Origin: Methylocystis sp.
GTDB taxonomy: Bacteria > Pseudomonadota > Alphaproteobacteria > Rhizobiales > Beijerinckiaceae
Length of the DNA stretch: 50,246 nt
Direction: 5' to 3'
NCBI GenBank assembly: GCA_016178015.1
Contig: JACOUB010000051.1
Location: 1 to 50,246, forward strand
Shown here: piece after piece, positions 42,155-50,217 of the stretch
How positions within the stretch are numbered: position 1 is the stretch's first letter
How the letters are laid out: every line of letters starts with the position of its first letter
Program-made: the position numbers and the translations under genes
Notes under the pieces: model-generated
Database searches by the model: none
The model's input: only the letters and a program-made list of their open reading frames with translations
What the model was told of the DNA's origin: nothing

Positions 42155-43201
42155 CGGGCGCTCCGAATTAGCGGCCGCCTGCACGTACGCCGCGCCGCGC
42201 TGGATCATTTTGGCGAAATCTTCGGTCCCGACATTGCCGCCGGAGGCGACGACGACGACCGTCTTGCCCGCAAACCTGTCGCGTTCCTGTAACGCGCAAG
42301 CGAGAGCGATCGCGCCGCCCGGCTCCAATGCCAGGTTGAAACAGCAGGCGGCGAACGCCATGGCGGCTTCGACCTCCGCATCGGCGGCGGAAAGACCCTC
42401 GGCGTGACGTCCATGCAGGATCGGGAAGGTTGCGACGCCTGGGCTCGCCGCCGCCAGCGCGTCGCAGATCGAGCCACTGCGCCGTTCACTGGCGACGATC
42501 GCCCCCCAAGCGAGAGAGCGCTGCATATCGTTGAATGAGACCGGCTCCGCGGTGAAGACTTGCGGCGCCTGCGCATAGAGCTCGCCGGTCAAGGCAATGC
42601 CGGCGGCAAGGCCGCCGCCGCCGCAAGCAACGACGATGGCGTCCGGCGCGAGGTTTCGGTGCGCCGTTTGTTCATAGATTTCGAGGCCAACCGTGCCTTG
42701 TCCGGCGATCGTGCGCGGATCGTCATAGGGATGAATGAGGCGCAAACCCCTGTCCGAAACCACCTTGCGCGCGACGAACTCGCGATCTTCACTCTCCCCA
42801 TGATAGGTGACCACTTCGGCGCCGAAGCGCCGCGTGCGCGAAATCTTTACCGCGGGCGCGTCGTCCGGCATCACGATGACCGCGGCGGCGTCCAGCGTCT
42901 TGCTGGCGTAGGCCACCGCCTGCGCGTGATTGCCCGAAGACAGCGCGACGACGCCGCGCAGCCTCTCCTGTTCGCTCAATTGCAAAATCTGGTTGAAGGC
43001 GCCCCGCACTTTGAAAGAGCCGGTAAGCTGGAGGCATTCGGCTTTCAGCAACAGCCGAAATCCGAGCTCCTCGTTCAGCAGCGGCGCTTCGAGCAGCGGC
43101 GTCGCCACCACATGGCCGGCGATGCGCGCCGCCGCCGCGCGCACATCCTCGAGGGCAAGCGCCGGCCCGCATTCGCAGTTTCGTTCGACAACAAGCGTCA
43201 T
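42128..43201 (-). CDS. Threonine/serine dehydratase, PLP type
   Basis: 357-residue fold-type II PLP enzyme that deaminates threonine and/or serine to 2-oxoacids, or acts as a serine racemase-like relative. The PLP lysine is K64 in LTGSFKVRGAFNQI. The SSGNHAQAVAYAS substrate loop, the glycine-rich phosphate loop ACGGGGLAAGIAL and a C-terminal VVVVASGGNVGTEDF are present. It lacks the C-terminal ACT regulatory domain of biosynthetic IlvA, so it resembles the shorter catabolic (TdcB-like) form. It lies 15 bases downstream of the SDR gene on the same strand, suggesting a two-gene transcript of unknown purpose. Confidence 0.88.
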   Translation of the reverse strand: MTLVVERNCECGPALALEDVRAAAARIAGHVVATPLLEAPLLNEELGFRLLLKAECLQLTGSFKVRGAFNQILQLSEQERLRGVVALSSGNHAQAVAYASKTLDAAAVIVMPDDAPAVKISRTRRFGAEVVTYHGESEDREFVARKVVSDRGLRLIHPYDDPRTIAGQGTVGLEIYEQTAHRNLAPDAIVVACGGGGLAAGIALTGELYAQAPQVFTAEPVSFNDMQRSLAWGAIVASERRSGSICDALAAASPGVATFPILHGRHAEGLSAADAEVEAAMAFAACCFNLALEPGGAIALACALQERDRFAGKTVVVVASGGNVGTEDFAKMIQRGAAYVQAAANSERPLFGMTALI

Positions 43202-43216
43202 CTCATGGCTCCCTTG

Positions 43217-43909
43217 TCACCACGGCGCGTCCTTATTGAGATAATCGAGAAATCGTCCGCTGCTGGAAAGCGTCAGCCCGTCGATCGCAGCGATTATGCC
43301 GGCGACGCTCTCCTCGACCGACAGATCGGCGTCGGCGCCGCCCATATCGGTGCGCACCCAGCCCGGGTGGAGGGCGACCGCCGTGATCCCTTCCGGCCTC
43401 AGCTCGGCTGCTAGTCCTTGCGCCATCTTGTTCAGGGCGGCCTTGGAGGCGCAGTAGACGATGTGCATGGAAGCGCCTCGCGCCATCGACCCGAGAATGC
43501 TGGAGACGATGACGATGCGCGGGTTCTTGGCCTGGCGCAAAGCAGGCAGGAAGGCCTGAACGAGACGCAAAGGCCCCAGCGTATTGACGGAGAACGTGTC
43601 CAGCGCCCCCTCGAAATCCATATCGAGCGGCGACTGACGCTGCGGCCCGGCGACGCCGGCGTTGCAGACGAGCACGTCGAGCGGCAAGGCAACGTCGCGC
43701 GCCGCCGCGCCGATCGCCGTCTCGTCGCGCACATCGAAAACGAGGGTGCTGAATCCGGCGCCGAAATGGGCGACCTCGGGGGCAAGGCGGGCGCACACGG
43801 CTTCGTTGCGCACGGACGCCGTCACATGGTCGCCGCGCGCCGCGACGCGCCGCGCCAACTCGCGTCCGATCCCTCGGTTAGCGCCCGAAACGAGCCAATG
43901 CTCGGCCAC
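43217..43909 (-). CDS. Short-chain dehydrogenase/reductase (SDR)
   Basis: 230-residue NAD(P)-dependent oxidoreductase of the classical SDR fold. The nucleotide motif is SGANRGIGRELA, the structural motif is LVCNAGVAGP, and the catalytic Ser is in IVIVSSILGSMARG. The catalytic Tyr and Lys are in VYCASKAALNKM, and the PGWVRTDMGG loop follows. It resembles carbonyl-reductase-like SDRs (C-factor / sniffer group), but the substrate cannot be predicted. The short GRFLDYLNKDAPW C-terminus is a typical end for that group. It is upstream of, and probably co-transcribed with, the dehydratase gene. Confidence 0.9.
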   Translation of the reverse strand: MAEHWLVSGANRGIGRELARRVAARGDHVTASVRNEAVCARLAPEVAHFGAGFSTLVFDVRDETAIGAAARDVALPLDVLVCNAGVAGPQRQSPLDMDFEGALDTFSVNTLGPLRLVQAFLPALRQAKNPRIVIVSSILGSMARGASMHIVYCASKAALNKMAQGLAAELRPEGITAVALHPGWVRTDMGGADADLSVEESVAGIIAAIDGLTLSSSGRFLDYLNKDAPW

Positions 43910-44058
43910 GGGAATTTCCTTAAGATTGCTCCAACGCAGCGATATATGGGGCGCTCGCCCGCCAAGTCATCGCTCTCGCGCGCAAATCCTCGCCGCATCA
44001 TTAAAGAGAGTGCGGCAGCGCAACCGAATGAATGTCGGCAAATGGCGCAATCTCCCCT

Positions 44059-44081
44059 CTCTCCCGCGACGCGGGGGAGAG
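44059..44081. repeat. CTCTCCC/GGGAGAG hairpin in the gap between brnA and the SDR gene
   Basis: CTCTCCC (44059-44065) pairs with GGGAGAG (44075-44081). It resembles the hairpins at 3522-3669 and belongs to the same style of interspersed repeat. It stands between brnA (ends 44129 on the minus strand) and the SDR start, so it may terminate the brnTA transcript. Confidence 0.6.
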
Positions 44082-44128
44082 TTGGAGAGAACGCGCCACG
44101 ATCGGCGCACTTAATTCCGCATAGGCCT

Positions 44129-44461
44129 TCATCGCCTCTCGTGCTCGAGCATCTGCTCGACATAGGAGCGCAGCACGGCGTTGATCTTGGTTTGATAGCC
44201 CTTGCCCTGACGGCGGAAGAAGTCCAGCACGTCACGATCGATGCGCATGTTGAGCACGGCCTTCGGCTGCGGCAGCTCGGCCGAGGTTTGCGACCAGTCG
44301 ACCACCATGCCCGCCTCGTCGGGATCGCTGGCGATCGCCGCTTCGATCTCCGCGTCCGTCATCGCGGCGGCGGCTTTCCAATCGCTTCTGCTTTCACCAC
44401 GCGCCTGCATCGCGCGAAGCTCTTCATCCGTGTATCTGACGATACGCTCTTTCCTCGCCAT
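44129..44461 (-). CDS. brnA: BrnA antitoxin
   Basis: 110-residue antitoxin and transcriptional autorepressor of the BrnTA type II system. The N-terminal half is acidic and charged (YTDEELRAMQARGESRSDWK, MTDAEIEAAIASDPDEAG). The C-terminal BrnA domain has the ribbon-helix-helix-like segment PKAVLNMRIDRDVLDFFRRQ followed by GKGYQTKINAVLRSYVEQ. In known systems this domain binds both operator DNA and BrnT. It overlaps the 3' end of brnT by 38 bases, so the toxin gene is first, the normal order for this family. Confidence 0.92.
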   Translation of the reverse strand: MARKERIVRYTDEELRAMQARGESRSDWKAAAAMTDAEIEAAIASDPDEAGMVVDWSQTSAELPQPKAVLNMRIDRDVLDFFRRQGKGYQTKINAVLRSYVEQMLEHERR

Positions 44462-44693
44462 GACGCGCTCTCCTGAATGAAATGATCCGACGGTTCTCGT
44501 CGCGCCATGTCCAGACGACGGTATAAAATTTGCCGCCGATCAGCGCGGTCGTGACGTGCCTCGCCTCGAACCGGTGAACCGACAGGGTCGTGACTGTCGC
44601 CCGTCCGTCGAACGGCGCCCCCGCATCCACAAAATCGAGCTTGTGCTTCGCAAGGTTTTTCAGCCGTTTGTCGTCATCCCATCTAACATTCAC
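44424..44693 (-). CDS. brnT: BrnT ribonuclease toxin
   Basis: 89-residue toxin with a RelE-like fold that blocks translation by cutting RNA. The start VRWDDDKRLKNLAKHKLDFVDA is the BrnT signature. Conserved segments are YTVVWTWRDENRRIISFRRA and a C-terminal EERAYRQIHG containing the basic and Tyr residues of the family. The protein is intact and of normal length. The pair sits 45 bases downstream of the rpoH stop on the same strand, so read-through from rpoH is possible. Confidence 0.92.
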   Translation of the reverse strand: MNVRWDDDKRLKNLAKHKLDFVDAGAPFDGRATVTTLSVHRFEARHVTTALIGGKFYTVVWTWRDENRRIISFRRARHGEERAYRQIHG

Positions 44694-44738
44694 AGTCTAC
44701 ACGTCTTGTCTATACATTTCAAGAATTCGGCGAAGACT

Positions 44739-45623
44739 TCACGCCGGCGCCGGCAGCGCCTCGATCTGCGCCAGTCCGGCCCGCACCGCCTGCCGCACCT
44801 TCTCGAAGGCGCGCACCTCGATCTGCCGCACGCGCTCGCGCGAGACGCCGAACTCCTCCGACAGACGCTCGAGCGTCACCGGATTATCGGCGAGGCGGCG
44901 CGCCTCGAAGATGCGGCGCTCGCGCGGATTGAGCGTCGCGAGCGCGCTGCGCAGGGCGTCGCGTCGGTTGGCGCTCTGCTCCTGCTCGACGAGCAGGCTC
45001 TCTTGATCCGAACGCTCATCGACCAGCCAGTCCTGCCACTCGCCCTCGCCCTGCTCGCGCACCGGGACGTTCAGCGAGGCGTCGCCGCCCATGCGGCGGT
45101 TCATCTCGATCACGTCCTGCTGCGCGACGCCGAGCCGATGCGCGATCTTGGCGACGTTTTCGGGCTTGAGGTCGCCCTCCTCGAAAGCGGAAATGCGGCT
45201 CTTGGCCTTGCGCAGATTGAAGAACAGCTTCTTCTGGCTGGCCGTGGTGCCCATTTTCACGAGCGACCAGGAGCGCAGGATGTATTCTTGAATGGAGGCC
45301 CGGATCCACCACATGGCGTAGGTGGCGAGGCGGAAGCCGCGCTCGGGCTCGAAGCGCTTGACCGCCTGCATGAGGCCGACGTTGCCCTCCGAAACGATCT
45401 CGCCGACCGGCAGGCCGTAGCCGCGATAACCCATGGCGATCTTGGCGACCAGCCGCAGATGCGAGGTGACGAGCTTTTGCGCCGCTTGCGGGTCCTGGTG
45501 CTCGCGCCAGCGCTTGGCGAGCATATATTCTTCTTGCGGCTCCAGCATGGGGAACCGCCTAATTTCGGCGAGATAGCGCGCAAGGCCGCTTTCGCCGGCG
45601 ACAATGGGAAACGTGTTCGCCAT
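44739..45623 (-). CDS. rpoH: RNA polymerase heat-shock sigma factor RpoH (sigma-32)
   Basis: 294-residue sigma-70-family factor. Region 2 has YMLAKRWREHQDPQAAQKLV, GYRGYGLPVGEIVSEGNVGL and RGFRLATYAMWWIRASIQEY. The RpoH box is SQKKLFFNLRKAK, which separates it from RpoD and RpoS. Region 4 ends with LNPRERRIFEARRL and the helix-turn-helix VSRERVRQIEVRAFEKVR. ATG 45623 is chosen because AAGGAG is seven bases before it; ATG 45629, used by the longer frame, is too close to that site. Many Alphaproteobacteria have two rpoH copies, and the other, if any, is not here. Confidence 0.96.
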   Translation of the reverse strand: MANTFPIVAGESGLARYLAEIRRFPMLEPQEEYMLAKRWREHQDPQAAQKLVTSHLRLVAKIAMGYRGYGLPVGEIVSEGNVGLMQAVKRFEPERGFRLATYAMWWIRASIQEYILRSWSLVKMGTTASQKKLFFNLRKAKSRISAFEEGDLKPENVAKIAHRLGVAQQDVIEMNRRMGGDASLNVPVREQGEGEWQDWLVDERSDQESLLVEQEQSANRRDALRSALATLNPRERRIFEARRLADNPVTLERLSEEFGVSRERVRQIEVRAFEKVRQAVRAGLAQIEALPAPA

Positions 45624-45937
45624 TTTCATTCTCCTTCAGAGGCTCCCGAACGCAGCAAGCCTCCCCGCGCGGCCGCGCGACGCCGACCGCAACCGGTTAA
45701 TATAGGCCGCTCGGCGCATGGCCGAAAGATGGTTTCATTCAAACCTTTCCGCCACCGACGGCGACTGCCGCGGCGCGGCCGTGCGGACGTTTGCGCCTGT
45801 TGCGCCCGCTCTCCTCTCCCGTTAACCGCTATAGGTTCTTTTTCTGTTTCTTCCATTACATCATTCCTAAACGCCAACTGAGTTTTCGCTTCGCTCGGAA
45901 ATGCTTTAGCTTCGGTTTTCTGTGGAGGCGCTGATTC
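45624..45937. other. Divergent 314-base control region of rpoH and the dipeptidase gene
   Basis: No gene is visible. It must carry the promoters of rpoH (minus) and the M20 gene (plus). A candidate rpoH promoter is listed separately. The right part (45840-45937) is locally AT-richer (TTCTTTTTCTGTTTC, ATTACATCATTCC), as expected for a plus-strand promoter, with a GGAG ribosome site just before ATG 45938. Confidence 0.5.
45700..45728 (-). promoter_or_regulatory. Possible sigma-32-like promoter of rpoH
   Basis: On the minus strand CTTTCGG (45728-45722), 15 bases, then CCTATAT (45706-45700). The -10 part fits the alphaproteobacterial heat-shock form CYTATNT well; the -35 part lacks the G of CTTG. 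It ends ~77 bases before the rpoH start and would give autoregulation. This is a weak prediction. Confidence 0.3.
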
Positions 45938-47320
45938 ATGGCCACGACCGAAGCCGTTTTGAACTCAATCGACGCCAATCGCGACGCCGCCGTGGGGCGG
46001 CTGTTCGATCTTTTGCGAATCAAATCGGTTTCGACCGATCCCGCATTCGCCGCAGAATGCCGGCGCGCCGCGGATTGGCTCGCCGGAGAGCTGCGCGGCC
46101 TCGGCTTTGCCGCCGAGGTGCGCACGACGCCCGGCCATCCGATCGTCGTCGGCCACGCCAAGGCCAAACGCAAGGACGCGCCGCATGTGCTGTTTTACGG
46201 CCATTACGACGTGCAGCCGCCCGACCCGCTGGAGCTGTGGACGAGCGAGCCGTTCGCGCCGCGCCTCGCCGAGGGCGAGCAGGGCAAGGAAATCGTCGCG
46301 CGCGGCGCGTCGGACGACAAAGGCCAGCTCATGACCTTCCTTGAGGCCTGCCGCGCCTTTAAGGAAAACGGCGGCCTGCCCTGCAACATCACTTTCCTCT
46401 TTGAGGGCGAAGAGGAAACCGGCTCGCCCTCGCTGCCCGAGTTCCTCGCCGCCAACAAGGATGAGCTCGCCGCCGACCTGGCGCTTGTTTGCGACACCGG
46501 CATGTGGAACGCCGCGACGCCGGCCATCACCGTCATGCTGCGCGGTCTCGTCTTGGAGGAAGCGATCGTCCATGGGCCGAGCCGTGACTTGCACTCGGGC
46601 CTGTTCGGCGGTCCGGTGGTCAATCCGATCCACGTGCTTGCGAAAATCATCGCCGACCTTCACGACGCCGATGGGCGCATCGCCATCCCGGGCTTCTACG
46701 ATGGCGTCGCGGAATTGCCCGAGGACGTCGCCGATCAGTGGCGGGCGCTCGATTTCGACGAAGCGGCCTTCCTGGCCGCCGTCGGGCTCACCGAGGCCAC
46801 CGGCGAGGCCGGCCGCAGCGTCATGGAGAAAGTTTGGTCACGGCCGAGCTGCGACGTGAACGGCGTCGTCGGCGGTTACACCGGCACGGGATCGAAAACC
46901 GTGCTGCCGGCCAAGGCGGGCGCCAAATTCTCGTTCCGCCTCGTCGGCAAGCAGGACCCGGAAGCGATCGTCGAGGCTTTCCGCGCCTTCGTGCGCGAGC
47001 GCCTGCCGAGAGACGTTACGGTCGAATTCATCTCGCATGGGGCGTCCGGCGCCATGCAACTGCCGTTCGGTTCGGAGCCGCTGAACCGGGCGCGGCGGGC
47101 GCTCCACGCCGAATGGGACAAGGAGGCGGCGCTCATCGGCTGCGGCGGGTCGATTCCGATCGTCGGCGCCTTCAAGCGCGATCTCGGCATGGACGCGCTG
47201 ATGGTCGGTTTCGCGCTCGCCGACGACTGCATCCATTCCCCCAACGAGAAATACGCGCTCACGTCTTTCCACAAAGGCGCCCGCTCCTGGGCGCGGATTC
47301 TGGCGGCGCTGGCGGGATGA
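45938..47320 (+). CDS. M20 family dipeptidase
   Basis: 460-residue di-zinc peptidase of the M20 (carnosine dipeptidase-like) group. Metal ligands and catalytic residues are in order: FYGHYDVQPPDP (His, Asp), RGASDDKGQLMTFLEA (bridging Asp), FLFEGEEETGSPSLPEF (catalytic Glu and ligand Glu), ALVCDTGMW (Asp) and CIHSPNEKYAL (C-terminal His). The dimerisation insert starts around HSGLFGGPVVNPIHVL. It is cytoplasmic, with no signal peptide. It is divergent from rpoH, and the next gene on the same strand is ~330 bases away. It probably cleaves dipeptides for amino-acid recycling; the preferred substrate is unknown. Confidence 0.92.
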   Translation: MATTEAVLNSIDANRDAAVGRLFDLLRIKSVSTDPAFAAECRRAADWLAGELRGLGFAAEVRTTPGHPIVVGHAKAKRKDAPHVLFYGHYDVQPPDPLELWTSEPFAPRLAEGEQGKEIVARGASDDKGQLMTFLEACRAFKENGGLPCNITFLFEGEEETGSPSLPEFLAANKDELAADLALVCDTGMWNAATPAITVMLRGLVLEEAIVHGPSRDLHSGLFGGPVVNPIHVLAKIIADLHDADGRIAIPGFYDGVAELPEDVADQWRALDFDEAAFLAAVGLTEATGEAGRSVMEKVWSRPSCDVNGVVGGYTGTGSKTVLPAKAGAKFSFRLVGKQDPEAIVEAFRAFVRERLPRDVTVEFISHGASGAMQLPFGSEPLNRARRALHAEWDKEAALIGCGGSIPIVGAFKRDLGMDALMVGFALADDCIHSPNEKYALTSFHKGARSWARILAALAG

Positions 47321-47356
47321 TTCAATTTCCCGGCTTCGCGTGATGCTGGGTCCGGT

Positions 47357-47515
47357 TGATCGACTCCAATGGGCGGGACTTCCTTCTCCCGCTTGCGGGA
47401 GAAGGTGTCGCGCGAATGCGCGACGGATGAGGGCGATCCCGCGCGCGAGCCTGGCGGCCCTCATCCGACCCTCGCTGACGCGAGGGCCACCTTCTGCCAC
47501 AAGTGGGAGAAGGAT
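47357..47515. repeat. Intergenic palindromic repeat element, copy 2
   Basis: Bases 47383-47435 are identical to 2401-2453. A second part, GGCCCTCATCCGACC to the CTTCTGCCACAAGTGGGAGAAGG hairpin, closes the element. It lies in the 334-base gap between the dipeptidase and the scaffold-protein gene. The remaining ~140 bases (47516-47654) should hold the promoter of the latter, but no clear site is seen. Confidence 0.85.
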
Positions 47516-47654
47516 TTGCGCGAGCGGCGCAAAACTTGGGCAAGATATTTTTCGCCGACTCTGATATTGCTTGCCCGCCGTCGTGCATTAAATACCTGAG
47601 TCTGCACAGGAAATTCAAACTGATGCGCGACCCTTGAACGATCGCCCTGCTCAA

Positions 47655-48101
47655 ATGCTCGACAGCGTCTACAACAAGCGCATTCTGGAGTTGGCTGCGC
47701 ACATCCCGCGCCTCGGCCGCTTGCCGAGCCCGGACGCCAGCGCCACCGCCTATTCCAAGCTGTGCGGATCGACGATCACGGTGGATGTGGTGCTGCGCGG
47801 CGGCGCAATCGCCGATTTTGCGCACGAGGTGAAGGCTTGCGCGCTCGGCCAGGCCTCCTCGTCCATCGTGGCGCGCCATATCGTCGGCTCGACGCCACGG
47901 GAATTGCGCCAGCTACGCGATACGGTGCGGCGGATGCTGAAGGAGAACGGTTTGCCGCCCACCGGCAAATGGGCGGATGTCGCCGTTCTCGAACCGGTGC
48001 GCGACTACAAGGCCCGGCACGCTTCGACGCTGCTCATTTTCGACGCGGTGGTCGACGCGCTGGAGAAGATCGACGACGGCCAGGCGACAGAGATACGGTG
48101 A
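47655..48101 (+). CDS. IscU/NifU-like iron-sulfur cluster scaffold protein
   Basis: 148-residue protein starting MLDSVYNKRILELAAHIPRL. ATG 47655 is the best start; an upstream TTG would add seven residues. It contains YSKLCGSTITVDVVLRGG and VKACALGQASSSIVARHIVG, then LEPVRDYKARHASTLLIFDAVVDAL, the typical alphaproteobacterial form of this NifU_N/IscU-like family. Only two of the three cysteines of classic IscU are evident (in KLCGS and KACALG). It may therefore be a scaffold or carrier variant rather than the housekeeping IscU. There is no isc, suf or nif gene nearby. Convergent with pyk, the stops are three bases apart. Confidence 0.85.
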   Translation: MLDSVYNKRILELAAHIPRLGRLPSPDASATAYSKLCGSTITVDVVLRGGAIADFAHEVKACALGQASSSIVARHIVGSTPRELRQLRDTVRRMLKENGLPPTGKWADVAVLEPVRDYKARHASTLLIFDAVVDALEKIDDGQATEIR

Positions 48102-48104
48102 GGC

Positions 48105-49535
48105 TCAACAGCAATCGTCGCCGACCAAGGCGAGGCGGATCATATTGGTCGCGCCCGGCGTGCCGAAGGGCATGCCCGCGACGATGATGACGCGATCGCC
48201 CGGCTCGCCGAACCCTTCGCGCGCGCTGTGGACGCAGGCGCGTTTGACCATATCCTCGACATCGCGCGCATCCTGCGTCTCCAGCGCATGCACGCCCCAG
48301 GTGAGCGCCAGGCGGCGCGCCGTGTCGCGTTTTGGCGTCAGCGCCAGAATTGGCGACAGCGGCCGCTCCCTGGCAATCCGCAGCGCCGTGGCGCCGGAGG
48401 CCGTCCATGCGCAAATCGCTTTGGAGTGAAGCGTTTCGGCGACGTCGCGGGCCGCGACCGCGATGGCGTCGGCGACCGTGGGATTGGGCGCCGCCGCGCG
48501 CTGCGCGTTGATGATCTGGCGATAGAGGGCGTCCGTCTCAACCTCCTCGGCGATCCTGCTCATCGTCGCCACCGCCTCCACCGGATATTGACCGGCGGCG
48601 CTCTCCGCCGAAAGCATGACGGCGTCGGCGCCTTCAAACACCGCCGTCGCCACGTCGGAAACCTCGGCGCGCGTCGGCATAGGCGCCAGAATCATCGATT
48701 CCAGCATCTGCGTCGCGACCACGACAGGCTTGCCGAGACGGCGCGCGCTGCGGGTGATGCGCTTTTGCAAACCCGGCACTTTTTCGAGCGGCACCTCGAC
48801 GCCGAGGTCGCCGCGCGCCACCATGAGCGCATCGGCCGCTTCGATGACCTCGTCGAGACGGGCGATCGCCTGCGGCTTCTCGATCTTGGCCATCACCAGC
48901 GCGCGCCCCGCCGTGGCCTTCTTGACCTCGTGGATATCCTCTGGACGCTGCACAAACGAAATAGCGACCCAATCGACGCCTTCGTTCAGGGCCGCTTCGA
49001 GGTCGGCGCGATCCTTCGCCGTCATCGAGGTGATCGGGATTTCGGTATCGGGCAGACTGACGCCCTTGCGGTTCAAAACGCGGCCCGCCACATCGACGAC
49101 CGCGCACGCCCTGCTCGGCGAGGCTTCGATGACGTGAAGCCGCACCTTGCCGTCGTCGACAAGAATCGAGTCGCCCTGTTTCAGAGCGTTCAAAATCTCG
49201 GGATGCGGCAGGTGGACGCGCGTCGCGTCGCCCGGCGCCGGATCGGAATCGAAAACGAAACTGGAGCCCTTGCGCAAATACGCAAAGCCTTCGGCGAAGC
49301 CGCCGATGCGGAGCTTGGGGCCTTGCAGATCGGCAAGAATGCCGATCGCGCGCCCGATTTCCGTCTCGATCTGGCGGATCAAGCGCACATAGACGCTCAA
49401 TCCGGCAACATCCGTGTGGCTCATATTGATGCGGAAGACGTCGGCGCCGGCCCTGTACAGGCTGGTGATGACCGCTTTGTCGACGGTTGCCGGCCCCAGG
49501 GTCGCGATGATCTTGACGCGCCGCTGCCTTCTCAT
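48105..49535 (-). CDS. pyk: Pyruvate kinase
   Basis: Transfers phosphate from phosphoenolpyruvate to ADP, the last glycolytic step. The 476-residue protein starts MRRQRRVKIIATLGPA. It contains FRINMSHTD, ADLQGPKLRIG, MTAKDRADLEAALNEGVDWVA, the active-site VMAKIEKPQAI and the MVARGDLGVEVP loop. GADAVMLSAESAAGQYPVEAV and a C-terminal allosteric-type domain follow. ATG 49535 is used because an AGGCGAG ribosome site precedes it; the frame runs ~250 bases further up without homology. The DUF1036 gene lies 46 bases upstream on the same strand, a recurring pairing in Alphaproteobacteria. Confidence 0.97.
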   Translation of the reverse strand: MRRQRRVKIIATLGPATVDKAVITSLYRAGADVFRINMSHTDVAGLSVYVRLIRQIETEIGRAIGILADLQGPKLRIGGFAEGFAYLRKGSSFVFDSDPAPGDATRVHLPHPEILNALKQGDSILVDDGKVRLHVIEASPSRACAVVDVAGRVLNRKGVSLPDTEIPITSMTAKDRADLEAALNEGVDWVAISFVQRPEDIHEVKKATAGRALVMAKIEKPQAIARLDEVIEAADALMVARGDLGVEVPLEKVPGLQKRITRSARRLGKPVVVATQMLESMILAPMPTRAEVSDVATAVFEGADAVMLSAESAAGQYPVEAVATMSRIAEEVETDALYRQIINAQRAAAPNPTVADAIAVAARDVAETLHSKAICAWTASGATALRIARERPLSPILALTPKRDTARRLALTWGVHALETQDARDVEDMVKRACVHSAREGFGEPGDRVIIVAGMPFGTPGATNMIRLALVGDDCC

Positions 49536-49581
49536 ATCTCGCCTAATTTCATTGCCTGAAAGCCGTCCGCCGGCTCCCTTG

Positions 49582-50004
49582 TCATTGCGCTTGCGATGCG
49601 GTTGGCTCGGCGAGCTGCACCGTCCAGTTCTTGGCGTCCTGGCCAGTGTCGATCTCGAAAAAACCACTCCGGTCGAAACCGCGCGCGAAACAATCCTCGC
49701 GCCCATCGATGCGGAATTCCCGGTCGCGCGTGCACATGAACGCCTTGCCCTTCCATTCGCCGCCCCGCTCGTCCATGGCGTAGACATAGTAGTATCGGGC
49801 GGCGAGCGGCCCCCGCAACAAGACCTCGCACGCAGAGGAACGCAAGTTCCACCACCCCTCGCTCAGCCAATTGCGGCCGTCCGTGTAAGCGATGGCGACG
49901 CTCACGCGATTGCCGGTATTGTTGCACAGGCGGAAATCCGCCCTGGCCGGGGAAGCAACGCAAACGCAACACCAAAGGCCAATAGCGACGAGCGAACGAA
50001 GCAT
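49582..50004 (-). CDS. DUF1036 secreted protein
   Basis: 140-residue protein with a signal peptide (MLRSLVAIGLWCCVCVASPARA). The mature DUF1036 domain begins DFRLCNNTGNRVSVAIAYTDG and continues with WLSEGWWNLRSSACEVLLRG, ARYYYVYAMDERGGEWKGKA, FMCTRDREFRIDG and GFFEIDTG. Several cysteines (in RLCNN, SACEVL, MCTRD and DCFARG) suggest disulfides in the periplasm. Function is unknown. It is usually found next to pyk, as here, and may be co-transcribed with it. ATG 50004 gives a clean signal peptide; a longer frame upstream lacks one. Confidence 0.88.
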   Translation of the reverse strand: MLRSLVAIGLWCCVCVASPARADFRLCNNTGNRVSVAIAYTDGRNWLSEGWWNLRSSACEVLLRGPLAARYYYVYAMDERGGEWKGKAFMCTRDREFRIDGREDCFARGFDRSGFFEIDTGQDAKNWTVQLAEPTASQAQ

Positions 50005-50159
50005 GAGGAAACCACGCGGGCGGAAATGATGGCGACCGCGACGCCCGCACGGCGCTCGCCGCGGCCCGGCCAAAGGCAAACCACGTGCGGACGGCTTTGT
50101 CCACCCTAGTGGCCCGCGTCACGTAAAATGAAGGGTGCGCTGGAGGGTGGGTTCGATTT

Positions 50160-50217
50160 GCGAGCCTGAAGGCTCGCGGTCCAGGGCCGCTCTTGGACCG
50201 CGAGCCTTCAGGCTCGC
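50160..50217. repeat. Perfect 24-bp inverted repeat, interspersed element copy 2
   Basis: Left arm 50160-50183, right arm 50194-50217, ten-base centre (GGGCCGCTCT). One further T-A pair at 50159/50218 extends the stem to 25 bp. Each arm itself contains the smaller hairpin GCGAGCC-TGAA-GGCTCGC. The same sequence, with an eroded left arm, occurs at 35806-35869. The rest of 50005-50246 shows no gene. Confidence 0.92.
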
